From assembly GCA_964034945.1 (NCBI GenBank), contig OZ035962.1, positions 106,526,034 through 106,590,033 on the forward strand: a stretch of DNA of 64,000 nucleotides, written 5' to 3'. This document shows, piece after piece, positions 21,640 to 34,052 of the stretch. The number at the start of each line of letters is the position of its first letter. The first letter of the stretch is position 1. The notes under the pieces are model-generated. The model was given only the letters and a program-made list of their open reading frames with translations. It was not told the origin of the DNA and searched no databases. Position numbers and translations under genes: made by a program. Origin of the DNA: Chrysopilus asiliformis (taxonomy: Eukaryota > Arthropoda > Insecta > Diptera > Rhagionidae).

Positions 21640-22562
21640 GAGCGGTCCATAATTAATGGCGAATTCGAATTACAGATTTAGAGCATACTCGACTGTAAAT
21701 TCGAAGAGTGTCTACTTTATTCAATACAATTTAGATAGAGCCACTGTCTAGGAAAAAGAGCAGGCCAAACGAATACGCCATTAGTGGCCACATTTGTTAT
21801 TTATACACCTATGAAGAGATTACGACTTAGCGCGCTGCGTTAAACGAACTGCCAGCTATGAATTTCTATCGTACGAATCGACAGTGTTGTAGGTAAATTA
21901 TGTGTACTAATAACTCCTTAAGAAAAAAGTTGATTTATTCACGTGGGCCGCATAAAGAATGTACAAACAGGTGTTAAATTAACCAACCGAGCGACATGAT
22001 GAAATGAAAATAGAAAAGAAAACTACACCTAAGTTATCATTTGTGTTTGTTTTCATTTTTTTTTTAAATCCACATTGAATGAAAACTTTTGACAAATTCT
22101 ATGATGAGTTCAGAAAATTTCTAACTGATTTTTCTGCGAATTTGTCGGAATTAATAATAATATTTGACGAACGAGAAAGAGTCCATTTGGGAAATATGAA
22201 CAATGACACAATAAAATCATAAATATGCTCTGAATATCTACAAAACAATCTTTAACATACTTTTTCCGAGAGTGCGGTGGGAATATCAGAATGTGAATAA
22301 GTGTGTGTGACCAAAAAAAAACAATGCCTTGAAAATTGCGCATCTGATCCATTTTAAATTTAAAAAAATATTTTATTATAGGTGGAAATGTGGTTTTCCC
22401 ATTTGATCGTATATCAGATGTTTTCCAAGTCAGCTTTAAATTAATTATTTTTTCTTATTTATTGCTATCTGAGAGAAAATTGCTGGTTTTTTGTGCGTGT
22501 TGCTTGTGTTTCTTGTGATGTTATTCACCTTAGATTTTGTAATGATTTTTTCACATTTACTC
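21640..22562. other. Intronic stretch, nothing recognised
   Basis: No coding signal or repeat recognised. Confidence 0.35.
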
Positions 22563-22800
22563 CTGGGCACCAATCATGTATTGCGACGCGTCTCTGTCTT
22601 TCGACTTCGACGCAGCTTTTAACTCTTGACTTCGCCATATCTGCAGCTTGAAATTTCTCGGAATCGTCACTATGAATCAAAACAGGATTCTGACTGTCAC
22701 TCCAGGAAATTTGAAGTTGCTGATATGGCGAAGTCAAGAGTTAAAAGCTGCGTCGAAGTCGAAAGACAGAAACGCGTCGGAATACATAATTGCTGCCCAG
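22563..22800. mobile_element. Fold-back MITE, copy 1
   Basis: A 238 bp element with long imperfect inverted arms. CTGGGCACCAATCATGTAT opens the left arm and ATACATAATTGCTGCCCAG closes the right. Arms continue through CGACGCGTCTCTGTCTTTCG, CGACGCAGCTTTTAACTC and TTGACTTCGCCATAT. A unique core (TCGTCACTATGAATC to CTGACTGTCACTCC) joins them. No clear target duplication could be read. Confidence 0.85.
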
Positions 22801-24761
22801 TTTATAACACCGTTTACACCTGGCACTTTATTCCGTGAATTTTGTTCAGTGACACTAAATTTACATTTCACAACCGTTATTCTAGCAAAACTCAAAGTTT
22901 TTCATATAAAACTGCCAGAATATTTTCTAATTTTGACAACTTTTGATAAGTGAAAGTATTCTGCGATAGATGAATAAAATTCGCGGAGAAATTCAAGAAA
23001 AATCGCTAGTGTAAACGAAGCCTAAAATCGGGAAAATGTTTTTTTTAAAGTTTGTTTACAATTACTTGCCACATATTAATGCAAATAAAATCAACTGAGA
23101 AAATCCGAACAAATTTATATTCCTGCGGATGTGACTTTTAAAAGCAACCATTAAAAATTCACGTTGCAACAGTCTGTGTCATCATAAAAAATTGAGGAGT
23201 ACATAATGCGATGCTCTTTTAAAATAACATTTCATATCATATTTAATATTAATTTATTATTGATGTCTATATTTGCCATATAGTTCACTTAAGCGATTAA
23301 AGATACGACCGCTGAATGATGGAGATATATTAAAATCGCATGATGTTGAGAAAACTAAATAACAGTTTATCTAAAAGGATATAAAAGCAAGCATACAAGA
23401 GATGGATATCTATTATAAAACATGAATTACACTAAAGATTAAAAATTTATAACCATGGAAAATCATCATCATCAACGTTAATGTCGACGTCGACGTCTAC
23501 ATCGTATCGTGTAGTCGTCATTAGCATTACCCGTGTGTAAGGGGCGGTTTTCTTAGGGATGATGGGGATCAGCATGAGTTGGAAAGAAGAAATCTTAGCA
23601 GTGTTTGAGACTTTTTTCCTACAAGGAGCAGAAAAATCTGATAAACATTGAATAATCTTGCAGTTTGTTATTCAGACATGCCAACAAATGAGTCGAAAAT
23701 ACTGAAAATCTTCATCTGAGATTTAGATTTTGCGAACAAAAATGGAATATTGATAGAAGGTTTCAGTTCTAGTGAAAAAAAGACGAAATTTAATCCTGGA
23801 AGATGCAGAACTTTTATGTTTGATAAGAAACTGTAAGATTGCTGCTCACTATTGTGAAAAGTTATGGGAAATCTGGACGAAAGTAGATTAAAAATTGCGG
23901 TCGATTTGTTAAACTCTAAAAAGAATTACATTTTGAACGATTTTTGAAAAAATCTCAAGGAAATTAAATATTATAATCAAGTGACTGTAAAAATGGCAGA
24001 TTTGCTATTTAAATAAAAAAAACTGTCCCAAAAACCTTGAAAAAAAAATTTTGATCAAACTTTTCAATGTCTAAAAAAAACTACACTCAAAAAAAAATTC
24101 TATAGCCCCACTCAATTAAAACACTTCCTCTTTTCAATTTAAAATTGCAGTCACAACATTTTTCTTGTGACCAGAGGACAGTAAAAGAAAATTTCCTGAT
24201 AGCTATTGCATTTTGCCCTTTCAGAAGATTCGAAGTAACATACAAATTTCGATTTCCATGGATTTTGCACCAGTCTTTCTGGAATACAAATAGAAACATA
24301 AAAATTCCAGCAAAGAGATATTCATAAGAATCGTCAAATAAAAATCTTACGACTTAATCCAGATAAAGTGTGTTTTTTATATTACATTCTTGGAATCATT
24401 GCTGTGTTATTCTGATACTGTCTGCGATAAAAAATCAAAATTGAAAATGAAAGTTATGTACTCCTCTGATGGAATTGCCATGGTAATAATTTTTTCTGAT
24501 TTCACAACAAAAAATTATGATGTAAAATGAATTCTAAATGCCAATTCATATTTAATTTTGATAGGCGTATGTTTGTTTTTGAGGCCCCAACCAGATTGGT
24601 TTTTCGTGTTTTATGAAGAGTTTAAAAATCAAAATTAGTTTTTCTGAAGATAAATAAATAATTTTTATATGATATCAAAAGACGTGAATCAATTTGGTGG
24701 TGGATTTTATAAATTTTGAATATTATGGTTTATTTTATTAAAGATTTTTCACCCTTTCAGT
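22801..24761. other. Intronic stretch, nothing recognised
   Basis: No coding signal. A small GTCGAC-rich run (TGTCGACGTCGACGTCTAC) lies near 23482. Near 24083 CACTCAAAAAAAAATTC resembles a transposon end, but no partner was found. Confidence 0.35.
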
Positions 24762-24769
24762 ACCCAGAC

Positions 24770-25398
24770 CAGAGCTGGGCAAAATACTCAATACTCAAGT
24801 ATCAGTACCAGTATATGGTAATGATACTTTTAACCGCATTTCAATATCAGTACAAAAAGTACTGGTACTAAGATTTCAGTACCAGTAAATTTTGTACTGG
24901 TATTGGTCTGACTGAGCAGTACAAAAATACCAACATCGGTACTGGTACTGAAACTCCAGTACCAGTGCTATGTACTTGAAAAATATCAGTACTTTCGCGA
25001 AAAATACTTGAAAAAATTCCAGCACTTTTGCAAAAGTACTTGAAAAAATTCCAGTACTTTTGCAAAAGTACTTGAAAAAGTATAAAAAGTACTGGTACTG
25101 CAAAACTCAAAACCAGTACAAAAAGTACTGGTACTGCAAAAACCAATACCAGTCAAAAAGTACTGGTATTGCAATAAAAACAGTACAAAAATACAAATAG
25201 TGTAAAAAACCAGTACCAGTACTTTTTGTACTGGGACTGGATCCGTGCATCGATTACAAGTACTTCAAGTACTGGTACTGATCGTGCAGTACCAATACTT
25301 AAGGTATTGATACTGGTGGCAAGCCCAGTAGAAGTATCTATGTACTGGTACTGCTCGTGTACTGCAGTATCAAATGTACTGAAGTATGCCCAGCTCTG
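24770..25398 (+). mobile_element. hAT-type MITE made of AGTACTGGTACTG motifs
   Basis: Terminal inverted repeats CAGAGCTGGGCA and TGCCCAGCTCTG, with an exact 8 bp target duplication ACCCAGAC (24762-24769, 25399-25406). An 8 bp duplication and a CAG..CTG end are hAT hallmarks. The 629 bp interior is almost wholly iterations of the self-complementary phrase AGTACTGGTACTG / CAGTACCAGTACT, plus three copies of ACTTGAAAAA(A/T)TTCCAG. No transposase coding. The interior could fold extensively. Confidence 0.93.
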
Positions 25399-25406
25399 AC
25401 CCAGAC

Positions 25407-28400
25407 TAAATTACTGTAAAAAATCTACTTTTTCTGTAATTAAAGACTCCTCCCAAAAACATATGAAAAAAAACATTGTGAAAGTGTAGGTGCGCCTGTA
25501 GTGAAGAAAATTTGTTATAAAATTTCAATTCGTGATGGAAGAAGAAGATGGAGATGAAAAAAAGAAAAAGAAGAAAAACAATGAATGCGAGAAAAATGGG
25601 TAGTTAAGATTTTTCTGTAAAACAAGTCATAATTTAAAATCTATCAAATAAAAATAAGGCAAAATATTTCTTCCCAAAAAAAAACTGAAAAAAATCCCTT
25701 TTTCTCTAATTTCATTCTACAAATCGGACGACAATTTCAATTCTGGGTTGTAAATTTACAACAAATTCGTAGTATTACTAGATGTCAAGGGCAAACAGTC
25801 TCTTTTAACCGCGTTTCTTGTCTGAAATGGGAATAATAATAATAATAATACATAATTGACTTGTGCCCGTCGCACGATGGGCCAAAGTGATTTGATTATA
25901 CAATTTAGCGGAATAAGTAAGTATGGAGCGAAGAATTTTAGTAGCTCAGCTGAGATAAGGATTTTGTAGTATTAGAGCTTTATTTGATGATGATACTAGA
26001 TTTCAGATGTTTGAAATAAAATCATCTCAAGATCATTTCGTTTATCTATTTGGCTTCCAAATACTAGATTATCCCCTTAAGGACATCTTATCATTTCATG
26101 TTGATCTGTGTGTGTGTGTGCGTTCCGTATTATCATGAGTCGTCGTTATTATGAACAAATACGATGATGTCCCAATAAAGTTCCAAATTCCCTGGCAAAG
26201 TTTAGATTACCAACAGAAATAGAAATGTTATAACGCAACGATGATGTTGTTTAGGCATTTCCATCTAATCTATGTAACAGTAAGGATGTTCTAAAACCTA
26301 AACCGTAACCGATTTCTGCCAACCAGTGAAACAGCAAACCAAGTATATGGTCTGTTGTTCAAAGTATTTTCTATGATTTTCAGTAAAATTGTTTCAATGA
26401 TTTGGGAAAATGACTGTGTAGTATGTATGGCTTCAATTTTGTATAGAATAATTGAAGATACTGGCAAAAGGATACATGAATGAATACGAGACATCGAACA
26501 GCAACAAGGATGGGCTGTTATTTGCCATTTGTACTTTAGTTCAAGTATCCCGGAGGGCGCACGATAACACTCAACTTGTTTGAAAAGCTTTTTAGGCTTG
26601 AATCTGTTTAATTATTTTAATGGATCTCCCGACACAGACTTTCAAGCAGATTTATAAATAAATTCTTCCAGTATATAGTATCCACTTGGCTAAATGGAAT
26701 TTGTATACTGAATGCGATTTCACAAAACTATAGAGACAACAAAAATCCCATAGTACTAATTATTTTTTTTTTTTTTGATTTCCCGGATTTTTTCTGGTCT
26801 ATGGTCTATGGCCCGAAGAAATCACATTTGTTTTAAGGCCACCATTAAAAAGTTTTTCTCAATAAATGTTTTATATTGAGGGGAAAATGTCCTTATTATC
26901 ATATTAAATTCATTTCGAGCAAATTGTTGGGGTGTTGAGAGTTCTTAATGTCGTCAAAAAGAACTAGATTTTGACATTAGATGAATGGTCTGGACCTTGT
27001 TTGTAAAATACTCTATATGAAAATTAAAAATAGAATTTTTAAAAATAGAATCGGATTGAGCTACATATTTAAAAAAAAATGTATGAAACGGGTTTGCAAA
27101 ACTTCAATTTAAAACACTTTTTATCGTAATGTAATTGAATGTCTAGAAAATACGTCACACTAATTTTAGGCTCTTCGGACCCCTATTCCCCCCTTCATCC
27201 GCCTTTTGTTGCCATTTTGGATATACAATTTAGTACCACCATTAAACTACCATAAACGCTTCTCCCTTCATCTTAAATTTCTGTCGTATACTACGGATGG
27301 TCCCTGAAAAATCAATTGTTTTCGAGATATTTGCCTAAAACTTTTGCCGCTTGTGAGTAGAAGAAACAAACAAGGTAAAAAAGTGACCCAATTGGATTTT
27401 AATGTATGAATAAGTTATGCCACATTCTCAACACTTTTAAAAGAGAAGACACACCCTTTTTCGAGAAAATCTCAAGACAAAATTTGATTTTGAACCGTTT
27501 TTACAATAATCAAGATCTGAATTAAGATACTTAACACAGATATACAAGTAATATCACTTGAATAACTTAATTGAGGCCATATTTCTGTACAATTCTATCT
27601 TTGATTTACTTTGCATTGCAAAATACCATTGTATCACTTTCAAATATAAGCAACAAAAAAAACCACTTCTGTGTAATAATGATGGTGTATCTTCAATTAC
27701 GAAATTGAAATTGTGCTATTCATTTTGGAATTCCTACGATAAATTCATTTATCGGTTCATCGAAGCATATCTAAGAGACGATTTAGACAGGTAGAATATC
27801 TTATTATGTACAGATACGAGTGGTATACAAGAAGTAACGCCACAGTATAAAAACAGCATCAGATTTACAACAGTATATCTACAGAAATCTTCAAAGCAAA
27901 ACGATATCGTCTATATCGATGCTTTTCCGGATAGCTCTTAAAACAATCGATTCTCGGCTAGATAAGCATTGATTAATGGAAGTCTACGAAGATAAAAGTA
28001 TAGTGTAGCATCATTCGAGTGACATGATACAGAATTCAATTAACTTGGGTGCTTGAATCGACACCCAGTCTCATCTTATTCAATCCCTGATCCTCCAATC
28101 AACATACAAATATCCTCCTAGATCGGGTCATTATTCCGAAAATCTCATCATCCTCTAAGGATATCACCGAGATTAACATCATGAGTCTCATCATTATTCT
28201 TTTATTTTTTGTACAACACATAAGATCAACATGTTATCTTACTATAGTCTAGTGAAATGTTGAAACTAAATATTTGGGACAATAGCTGGAATTTTTTATT
28301 AGAATCGTAATTTGTTAAATATCTATGTGAAACCATAGAGAAATGACAGTAAAATTGTGTAGCGTAATTGAGAATTCCCTCCGGCCCGTTCGTGAAAAAA

Positions 28401-28566
28401 TATTTGTGGGTCCTCAGAATTGTTTACTCGGTCCTTACCCATCGAGAAAATCGAAGTAACATCAGTTTTTAGATTAAATTTGAAAAAGCCTAAAGCATTT
28501 TTAAGAAATCTTGGCTGGAAAATTAATGGAAAATGAAATTTGCTGAATATCACGCAATAAAATAAA
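25407..28566. other. Intronic stretch with microsatellites only
   Basis: An AAT run at about 25833-25852 and a TG run near 26106-26120. The rest is AT-rich without coding signal or recognised element. Confidence 0.4.
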
Positions 28567-28670
28567 GAGAAAATGTGAAATGCAAAAAGATTCTTTTATA
28601 GAAAAATGGGCAATAAAAGAGAAAATGTGAAATGCAAAAAGATTCTTTTATAGAAAAATGGACAATAAAA
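28567..28670. repeat. Tandem duplication, 52 bp unit twice
   Basis: The unit starting GAGAAAATGTGAAATGC and ending GGCAATAAAA occurs at 28567-28618 and 28619-28670 with one difference (GGG/GGA), followed by a 10-base start of a third unit. Confidence 0.9.
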
Positions 28671-31482
28671 GAGAAAATCAGACATTTTGGATGATTTAAG
28701 AGTTTTAATGCAAAAGAAAATCTTTAGAGACTGCAAAGATTGATATCCGTTCAGTTCAGACAGAATTTCATAACAAAAAGTCTTTCCATTTTTAAATTGG
28801 GTATCCTTGAGTTTGTATTCGGTGTTCTCTTTGCTAGTATAAAAAGTTCCCTAATGTCAATACTTTCTTCTATATCCCGAGCAATAGAAAACTGAAAATA
28901 TTAAATGATTCCTCATTTCCATACCGCACAGTTTATAAAATTTCCATTAAAATTTCTATCTTATAAGACTATTTTTAGCTCGTCATTATTCGGGTCCTCT
29001 TAATTTAAAGAACATGAATGCCAAATTGCTAATTGTTAAGTTTCCGTTTCGATGGCTGGAGATTTCGAAATTCTAAAGTAAAACCGACACTTAATGCCAA
29101 AACAATGTATGGCGCCCGACTGGCAAATGTGGAAATAATACTTCATACGGGAATATTCAGATTTGTGATATTTCCAGTCGTTGGTTATCGGGATGTATTG
29201 AAATTTCCAGTGTTTTACTTTAGGTGAATAGTGTTACTTAACATTCCCCTTCACCCATCAATTTAAGCATCACTGTTCCTGTGAAAGTTGTTTAAAAAAA
29301 TCTACCTTTTCTATTTGCAAAAGGTGGTGGTGATGTAACCATTTTACCGAAGTAACATTACTCAGAAGTGTGTAATTTTTCATATTCTAGAAGACAGGAA
29401 CGTGGCTCAGTGTCGTCATTTGATTTTTTTCAACATCATCGCCTTCTATGTGGCTGATGAGTGCTGAGAAACCACTGGAGCATCAACTAAATGGCAGAGC
29501 ACGACGCCCGTAATATCACTAAATGGACGGATGAATAAATTTGAATTGAGTAGATGGCCAGAAAGCTTCCTCGTTCCACCTGTCGAGGGATCACTCCAAC
29601 AGAGCAAAATTTCTATCCTGTTGGTTGTCCAAGTGTAGGTTCAGTGTCCGGACGGAACATATATTCCACTGTGAAGGTAAAAAGTTGAGTTTTGATTGAG
29701 GAAAGGGCCAATACTACCTGGCAAGGTGAATGAGCTCTATTCCAATTTATGACCATTGACTTTTAAAAGGACATCGCACTCTGCATTTTCAATTAAATCG
29801 AATAACCAGGAATTTATGATGAAATGAAATAAATCAAATGTATTCAATTCAGTATTACAAGTTGGTTTTTTCACATAAATTTTTAAAATTTCATTCTGAT
29901 TAAAGTTGAAGCTTTTTTGTGGTAACGAGGATAGGATGAAAAGATTCGGGTTTACGAGGAAACGCTTGATCTTTTGATTTATGATGACCAGGCAGTCTCT
30001 TGGGGTTTTTTTCTCAAAAAACTATAACTCAAAATTCCAGTCCAATCGGTCAATTGGTTGTCGAGTTCGAGTTTTGAAAAGCGAGTTACGCTTTCGGCTA
30101 ATATTTTCCACATTTTTTTCTTCATTTGCTTGAAAAAGCATTCTATGATCTTTCACTCATTCTTAATTTTATTCTTGTCCAAAAAATCGTCTTTAGACCG
30201 CCATCATATTATTCCCCCAAAATATTTTACACTAAAATTTAAACGTAATTTCTGAATTGAGGTATTGAGCGAAAATTCTTTTGAAAGAAAATTCTTTAGT
30301 GTTTTTCTTACCAAGCCTATGTTTTGCGATAAATGAAAATTCCCTAAAAAAACTTAGTTCCATAAGTGCAAATTTTAGTCCCGGGTAATATGGAGCCACC
30401 ATACTTTTAAGTTAAATCCAGTTTTAAGCAAGAAAAAAAAACATTTGCCGCTGGAACGTACACCCAAAAGTAGCAATTTTTTCTATAGAAAACCATATTT
30501 GAAAGAATATCCTTTTCAAAAAGAAAAAAATTTGAAAAACTTTCTAAAACCTTTTTCCTCCAGTGGGTCGAAGTCTATTCCATTAAAGCACAATCGTCAT
30601 CTATGATTAAATCTCTCAGGATTAGCAGAAAAAAGGTTTCTTTAAAAAAAATCCCAGTGGCTGTTGCTGTTTTCAGTGTTTTTCATCTTATTTTTTTTTT
30701 CTAAAAACAGGGTATAAGGATGACCTATGATTCCTTGATTTCTGGCGGTTGGGCAACGGTTTATTTAATCATGCCCCCTGGGAACAAGTGAAGGACAGAT
30801 GAAACTTTAAGCCACTTATGGACGAGATTATGTTAGGCGATATCAGGCGGGTAATATGGGACTGAGGAAACCAGCACAGATTCTAACCAACCGAACGAAT
30901 GAAGTTAAGACCTCGGGACTCTGATAGGGAAAATTTCCAAAATCTGTTTTTTTTCTAGCCTTTTTGTAAATGACCAGTCGTGTATGACCTGGATGTTTTG
31001 GGCGCTACTTTGGGAAGTGAACACGTGGAAGTGTTATTATTGATGAAAAATATACAGAAAAGTTTTTCCAAACAGTAACGAAGGATCAAGGCTATGAGAA
31101 AAGCGATGATTGCTTAAATCAATATTTAATGGAAAAGTTTTCGTTCTAGACATTTCCAATTCGATTTCCAATCGAATAGGACGTAATAATAAAGTTAAAA
31201 ATGTTTTTACTGCTAGGAATTGAAATTTTTGGTTCTTTTACAGTGCATAGAAAGGATTGCCTTCATAAAAATATTTTGAACTTGAGATTTTGACTAGAAA
31301 TATTATTTAAGAAACTGCTAGAGGTCGATTTGAGTCGTTTACAAAATTGTTTTCTGTCTGCTAGTTTGTCTGTCTGTTGGCTTGCATGTCTGTTAACTTA
31401 TTTGCATGTTAACATATCTATTTTTTTGCAATGGCTTTACCTGTCTGTCTTTGAATATGTGCAAAACATGTCTCAGAAAATA
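28671..31482. other. Intronic stretch, nothing firm
   Basis: Near 30010-30090 there is a phrase (CTCAAAAAACTATAACTC, CAATCGGTCAATTGG) of the kind also seen near 545-600, 2825-2870, 47755 and 48475. These look like remnants of one old, diverged dispersed repeat. No coding signal. Confidence 0.35.
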
Positions 31483-31692
31483 CCAGAGCAGCAATCATGT
31501 ATTCCGACGCGTCTCTGTCTTTCGGCTTCGACGCAGCTTTCAAATTTCCTGGAGTGACAGTCAGAATCACATTTGGGTTCATAGTGACGATTCCGAGAAA
31601 TTTCAAACTGCAGATATGGCGAAGTCAAGAGTTAAAAGCTGCGTCGAAGTCGAAAGACAGAGACGCGTCGGAATACATGATTGGTGCCCAGG
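31483..31692. mobile_element. Fold-back MITE, copy 2 (opposite orientation)
   Basis: Same family as 22563-22800 but inverted: its core reads TGGAGTGACAGTCAGAATC. The left arm is shortened, lacking the TTGACTTCGCCATAT segment. The outer arms (AATCATGTATTCCGACGCG / CGCGTCGGAATACATGATT) are almost perfectly complementary. Confidence 0.85.
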
Positions 31693-31735
31693 ACCACAGC
31701 CACTAGGACCACGGCCACTAGGACCACAGTGTTGG
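31691..31735. repeat. 16 bp tandem repeat next to the fold-back element
   Basis: About three units of AGGACCAC(A/G)GCCACT directly after the right arm of the element at 31483. Confidence 0.75.
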
Positions 31736-33700
31736 AACGTGAATTATGCAGAAGCGTAGCTTTTATATAAGAAGAAAGAAGAAAGCCTTATGTTATTCTC
31801 ATCATTGTTAAATAAAAAAAAAATACAACACCCATAGTTAGATGGCCGACAATTTTGATGATAATTTTATCGATTGATTAGATTCGTTCCATTTCGTGGC
31901 AATTAACCTAAACAATTGGAAAAAGCGCAAAAATAGACAATCGACTATTGACTGTTAGGTAATTTAAATGTCACGAAATTCAATTTAACTACCATTATTG
32001 GATAATATTCATCATAGTGTGTCGTCGCAATGTCGAATTATATTTAATCCATACTACCGTGGCATGAAGTTATTATCGAAAATAACCAAAAATTGAAATC
32101 CAATTTATGAGGTAAATTAACAGAGATAATATTAGTGACCTTTTCCCGCATTTAACGACATCAGGAACATAAAAATCGACCACGACAAAATCAAATCGTG
32201 AAGCGTGGTTTAACAAGATATCAAAAAAAGATAGTCCAGAGAAATTAACCGCCTACAAGAAAACTCATCAATATTTGATTCTATACAAGTATATTAATAA
32301 TATCATAACATGATGATGATCATCGCGTTATACTGTAAATGATTCCCACAATAACTGATGGGGTTTCCTCTCTCGTTTTGCCTACAGTGGGTAAAACATT
32401 TTGATGGATATTTTTTGGGCACTTAATTAGATAAGTTCAGTAGCCAGCCATCGAAATAAATAATTCAGTGGATCCAAATTAGAATTCGTGTGCTTTAATA
32501 AGGAATTTCCATAAAACATAACCGAAATAACAGCTAAAAGCACACACAACACATAAACCTCACTCGTGTCACATAAAATGAACTCATGCTGTACGAGTAT
32601 GTTGACTGGATGAATGTCCACCATCTAAGAACGTTCTTTTCCAGGTGGTTTTCAGGTGTCATCATTCGTACAAGAGGAAAATGTCCTCATACACGTATCT
32701 ACTTAACCGCACTCATACATATTATCGCACATTGGGTTAGCGTTTGCGGGGCTAAAGTACTTTATGTGCATTAACAATTGAGAGCCCACTTATAACAGCG
32801 GATAATTAAGTTTTTCTTTAATTTAACCGACAAATTTTTCCATGGTTTATATTTCTGATTTTTTAATCAAGTACACTCTGGAGGATTCCCTTCAGACAAA
32901 CACCTCGAAACCAAGCCAGGTGACACCTTTTATATGAATTTCAAATAAAATTGAGGAAATTTGTTTCGGGGGTGGCACCAGAGATGTTATTATGGGGTAA
33001 TATTTTATTCGTGGACAGAGTAAATATTTGCTTCTATGCCGTATTTACCACAAAACGTATCGGGAATTTTTAACGAGGTTCTCTTTTTTCGTTGCCTGGT
33101 TTTCTTTTTCAGGAACATAAATTGTATTTTATGTTAGTGTATGAATTTTTCTAATGTGCCCATGTTTCTCAGATATTAATATATTTCATTCTGTATACTG
33201 GGGTATATACGTAATTTGGTTCATAATTCAGAAAGCAACATAAGATGGGTTTGTGCTATCGTTTAGGGTTTTTTTTACCATCGTTTATGGTTTTTTTTTT
33301 TTACCATAGTGATGAATAAAAAAGTAACATAAATTTTGTTCAAAAATAGCAATTTTAGGGTTTTTTTTTTTTAAATATTAGTGGCATTTTGAGGTGTGAT
33401 CGGCATTATAATATATACTTTTGTTTGTTTGCAACAAATAAACTCAAAACCCTTGGACTGAAGTTTATAAAATTTATTAGTTGAGCCAATAAAGTACAAA
33501 ACTCAAAACAAATTATTTCGTTTGGACATTTTCTACGCCGATCCCACATGCAAAGAAAAAAAATTCTTTTCATGTCGGGTTTTATTGGAAACGTTGAGCC
33601 GCATCGAAAAAAATATGAAGACCAAAAGGGTGAAGAAAATGATTTTACATCATTTTTTCATACCTCAAAATTCAATCATTGTTTTACCCATACAAAAAAC
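31736..33700. other. Intronic stretch, nothing recognised
   Basis: AT-rich with poly-T blocks near 33270-33372; no gene or element recognised. Confidence 0.35.
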
Positions 33701-33755
33701 TATGAATCGAAACGTGATTCTGACTGTGACGCATCGGAATACATGATTGGTGCCC
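33701..33755 (+). mobile_element. Fold-back MITE, fragment (copy 3)
   Basis: Core TATGAATCGAAACGTGATTC followed directly by the outer right arm GCATCGGAATACATGATTGG and TGCCCC. The rest of the right arm is deleted and no left arm was seen. Confidence 0.75.
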
Positions 33756-33955
33756 CATTTTATACGATTTTCTCGAAATTGGTGCTTTTCAAAAATGATC
33801 AAATACCCAAAAATTTCAAACGTATTCGAAGTTACTAAAACACCAACTGCATTCGAAGTTAGTAAAACGATTTTTGGTATTTTTTTGTCAGAACAAATAC
33901 AAGTTTTGTAGAAGTTGGTACATTAATTGCGGGTATGATGAAACTTTGTAAAAAA

Positions 33956-34052
33956 GGAACAAAAAAAAGGAACAAAAAAAGGAACAAAAAAAGGAACAAA
34001 AAAAGGAACAAAAAAAGGAACAAAAAAAGGAACAAAAAAAGGAATAAAAAAA
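33956..34052. repeat. 12 bp minisatellite GGAACAAAAAAA
   Basis: Eight units, the first with one extra A and the last GGAATAAAAAAA. Because the unit is a multiple of three, it leaves an artefactual open frame on the minus strand with a Phe-Phe-Cys-Ser repeat. Confidence 0.93.

Noticed and set aside
24083..24110. Transposon end CACTCAAAAAAAAATTC
   Set aside because: Resembles CACTCAG-type ends but no inverted partner or flanking duplication was located.
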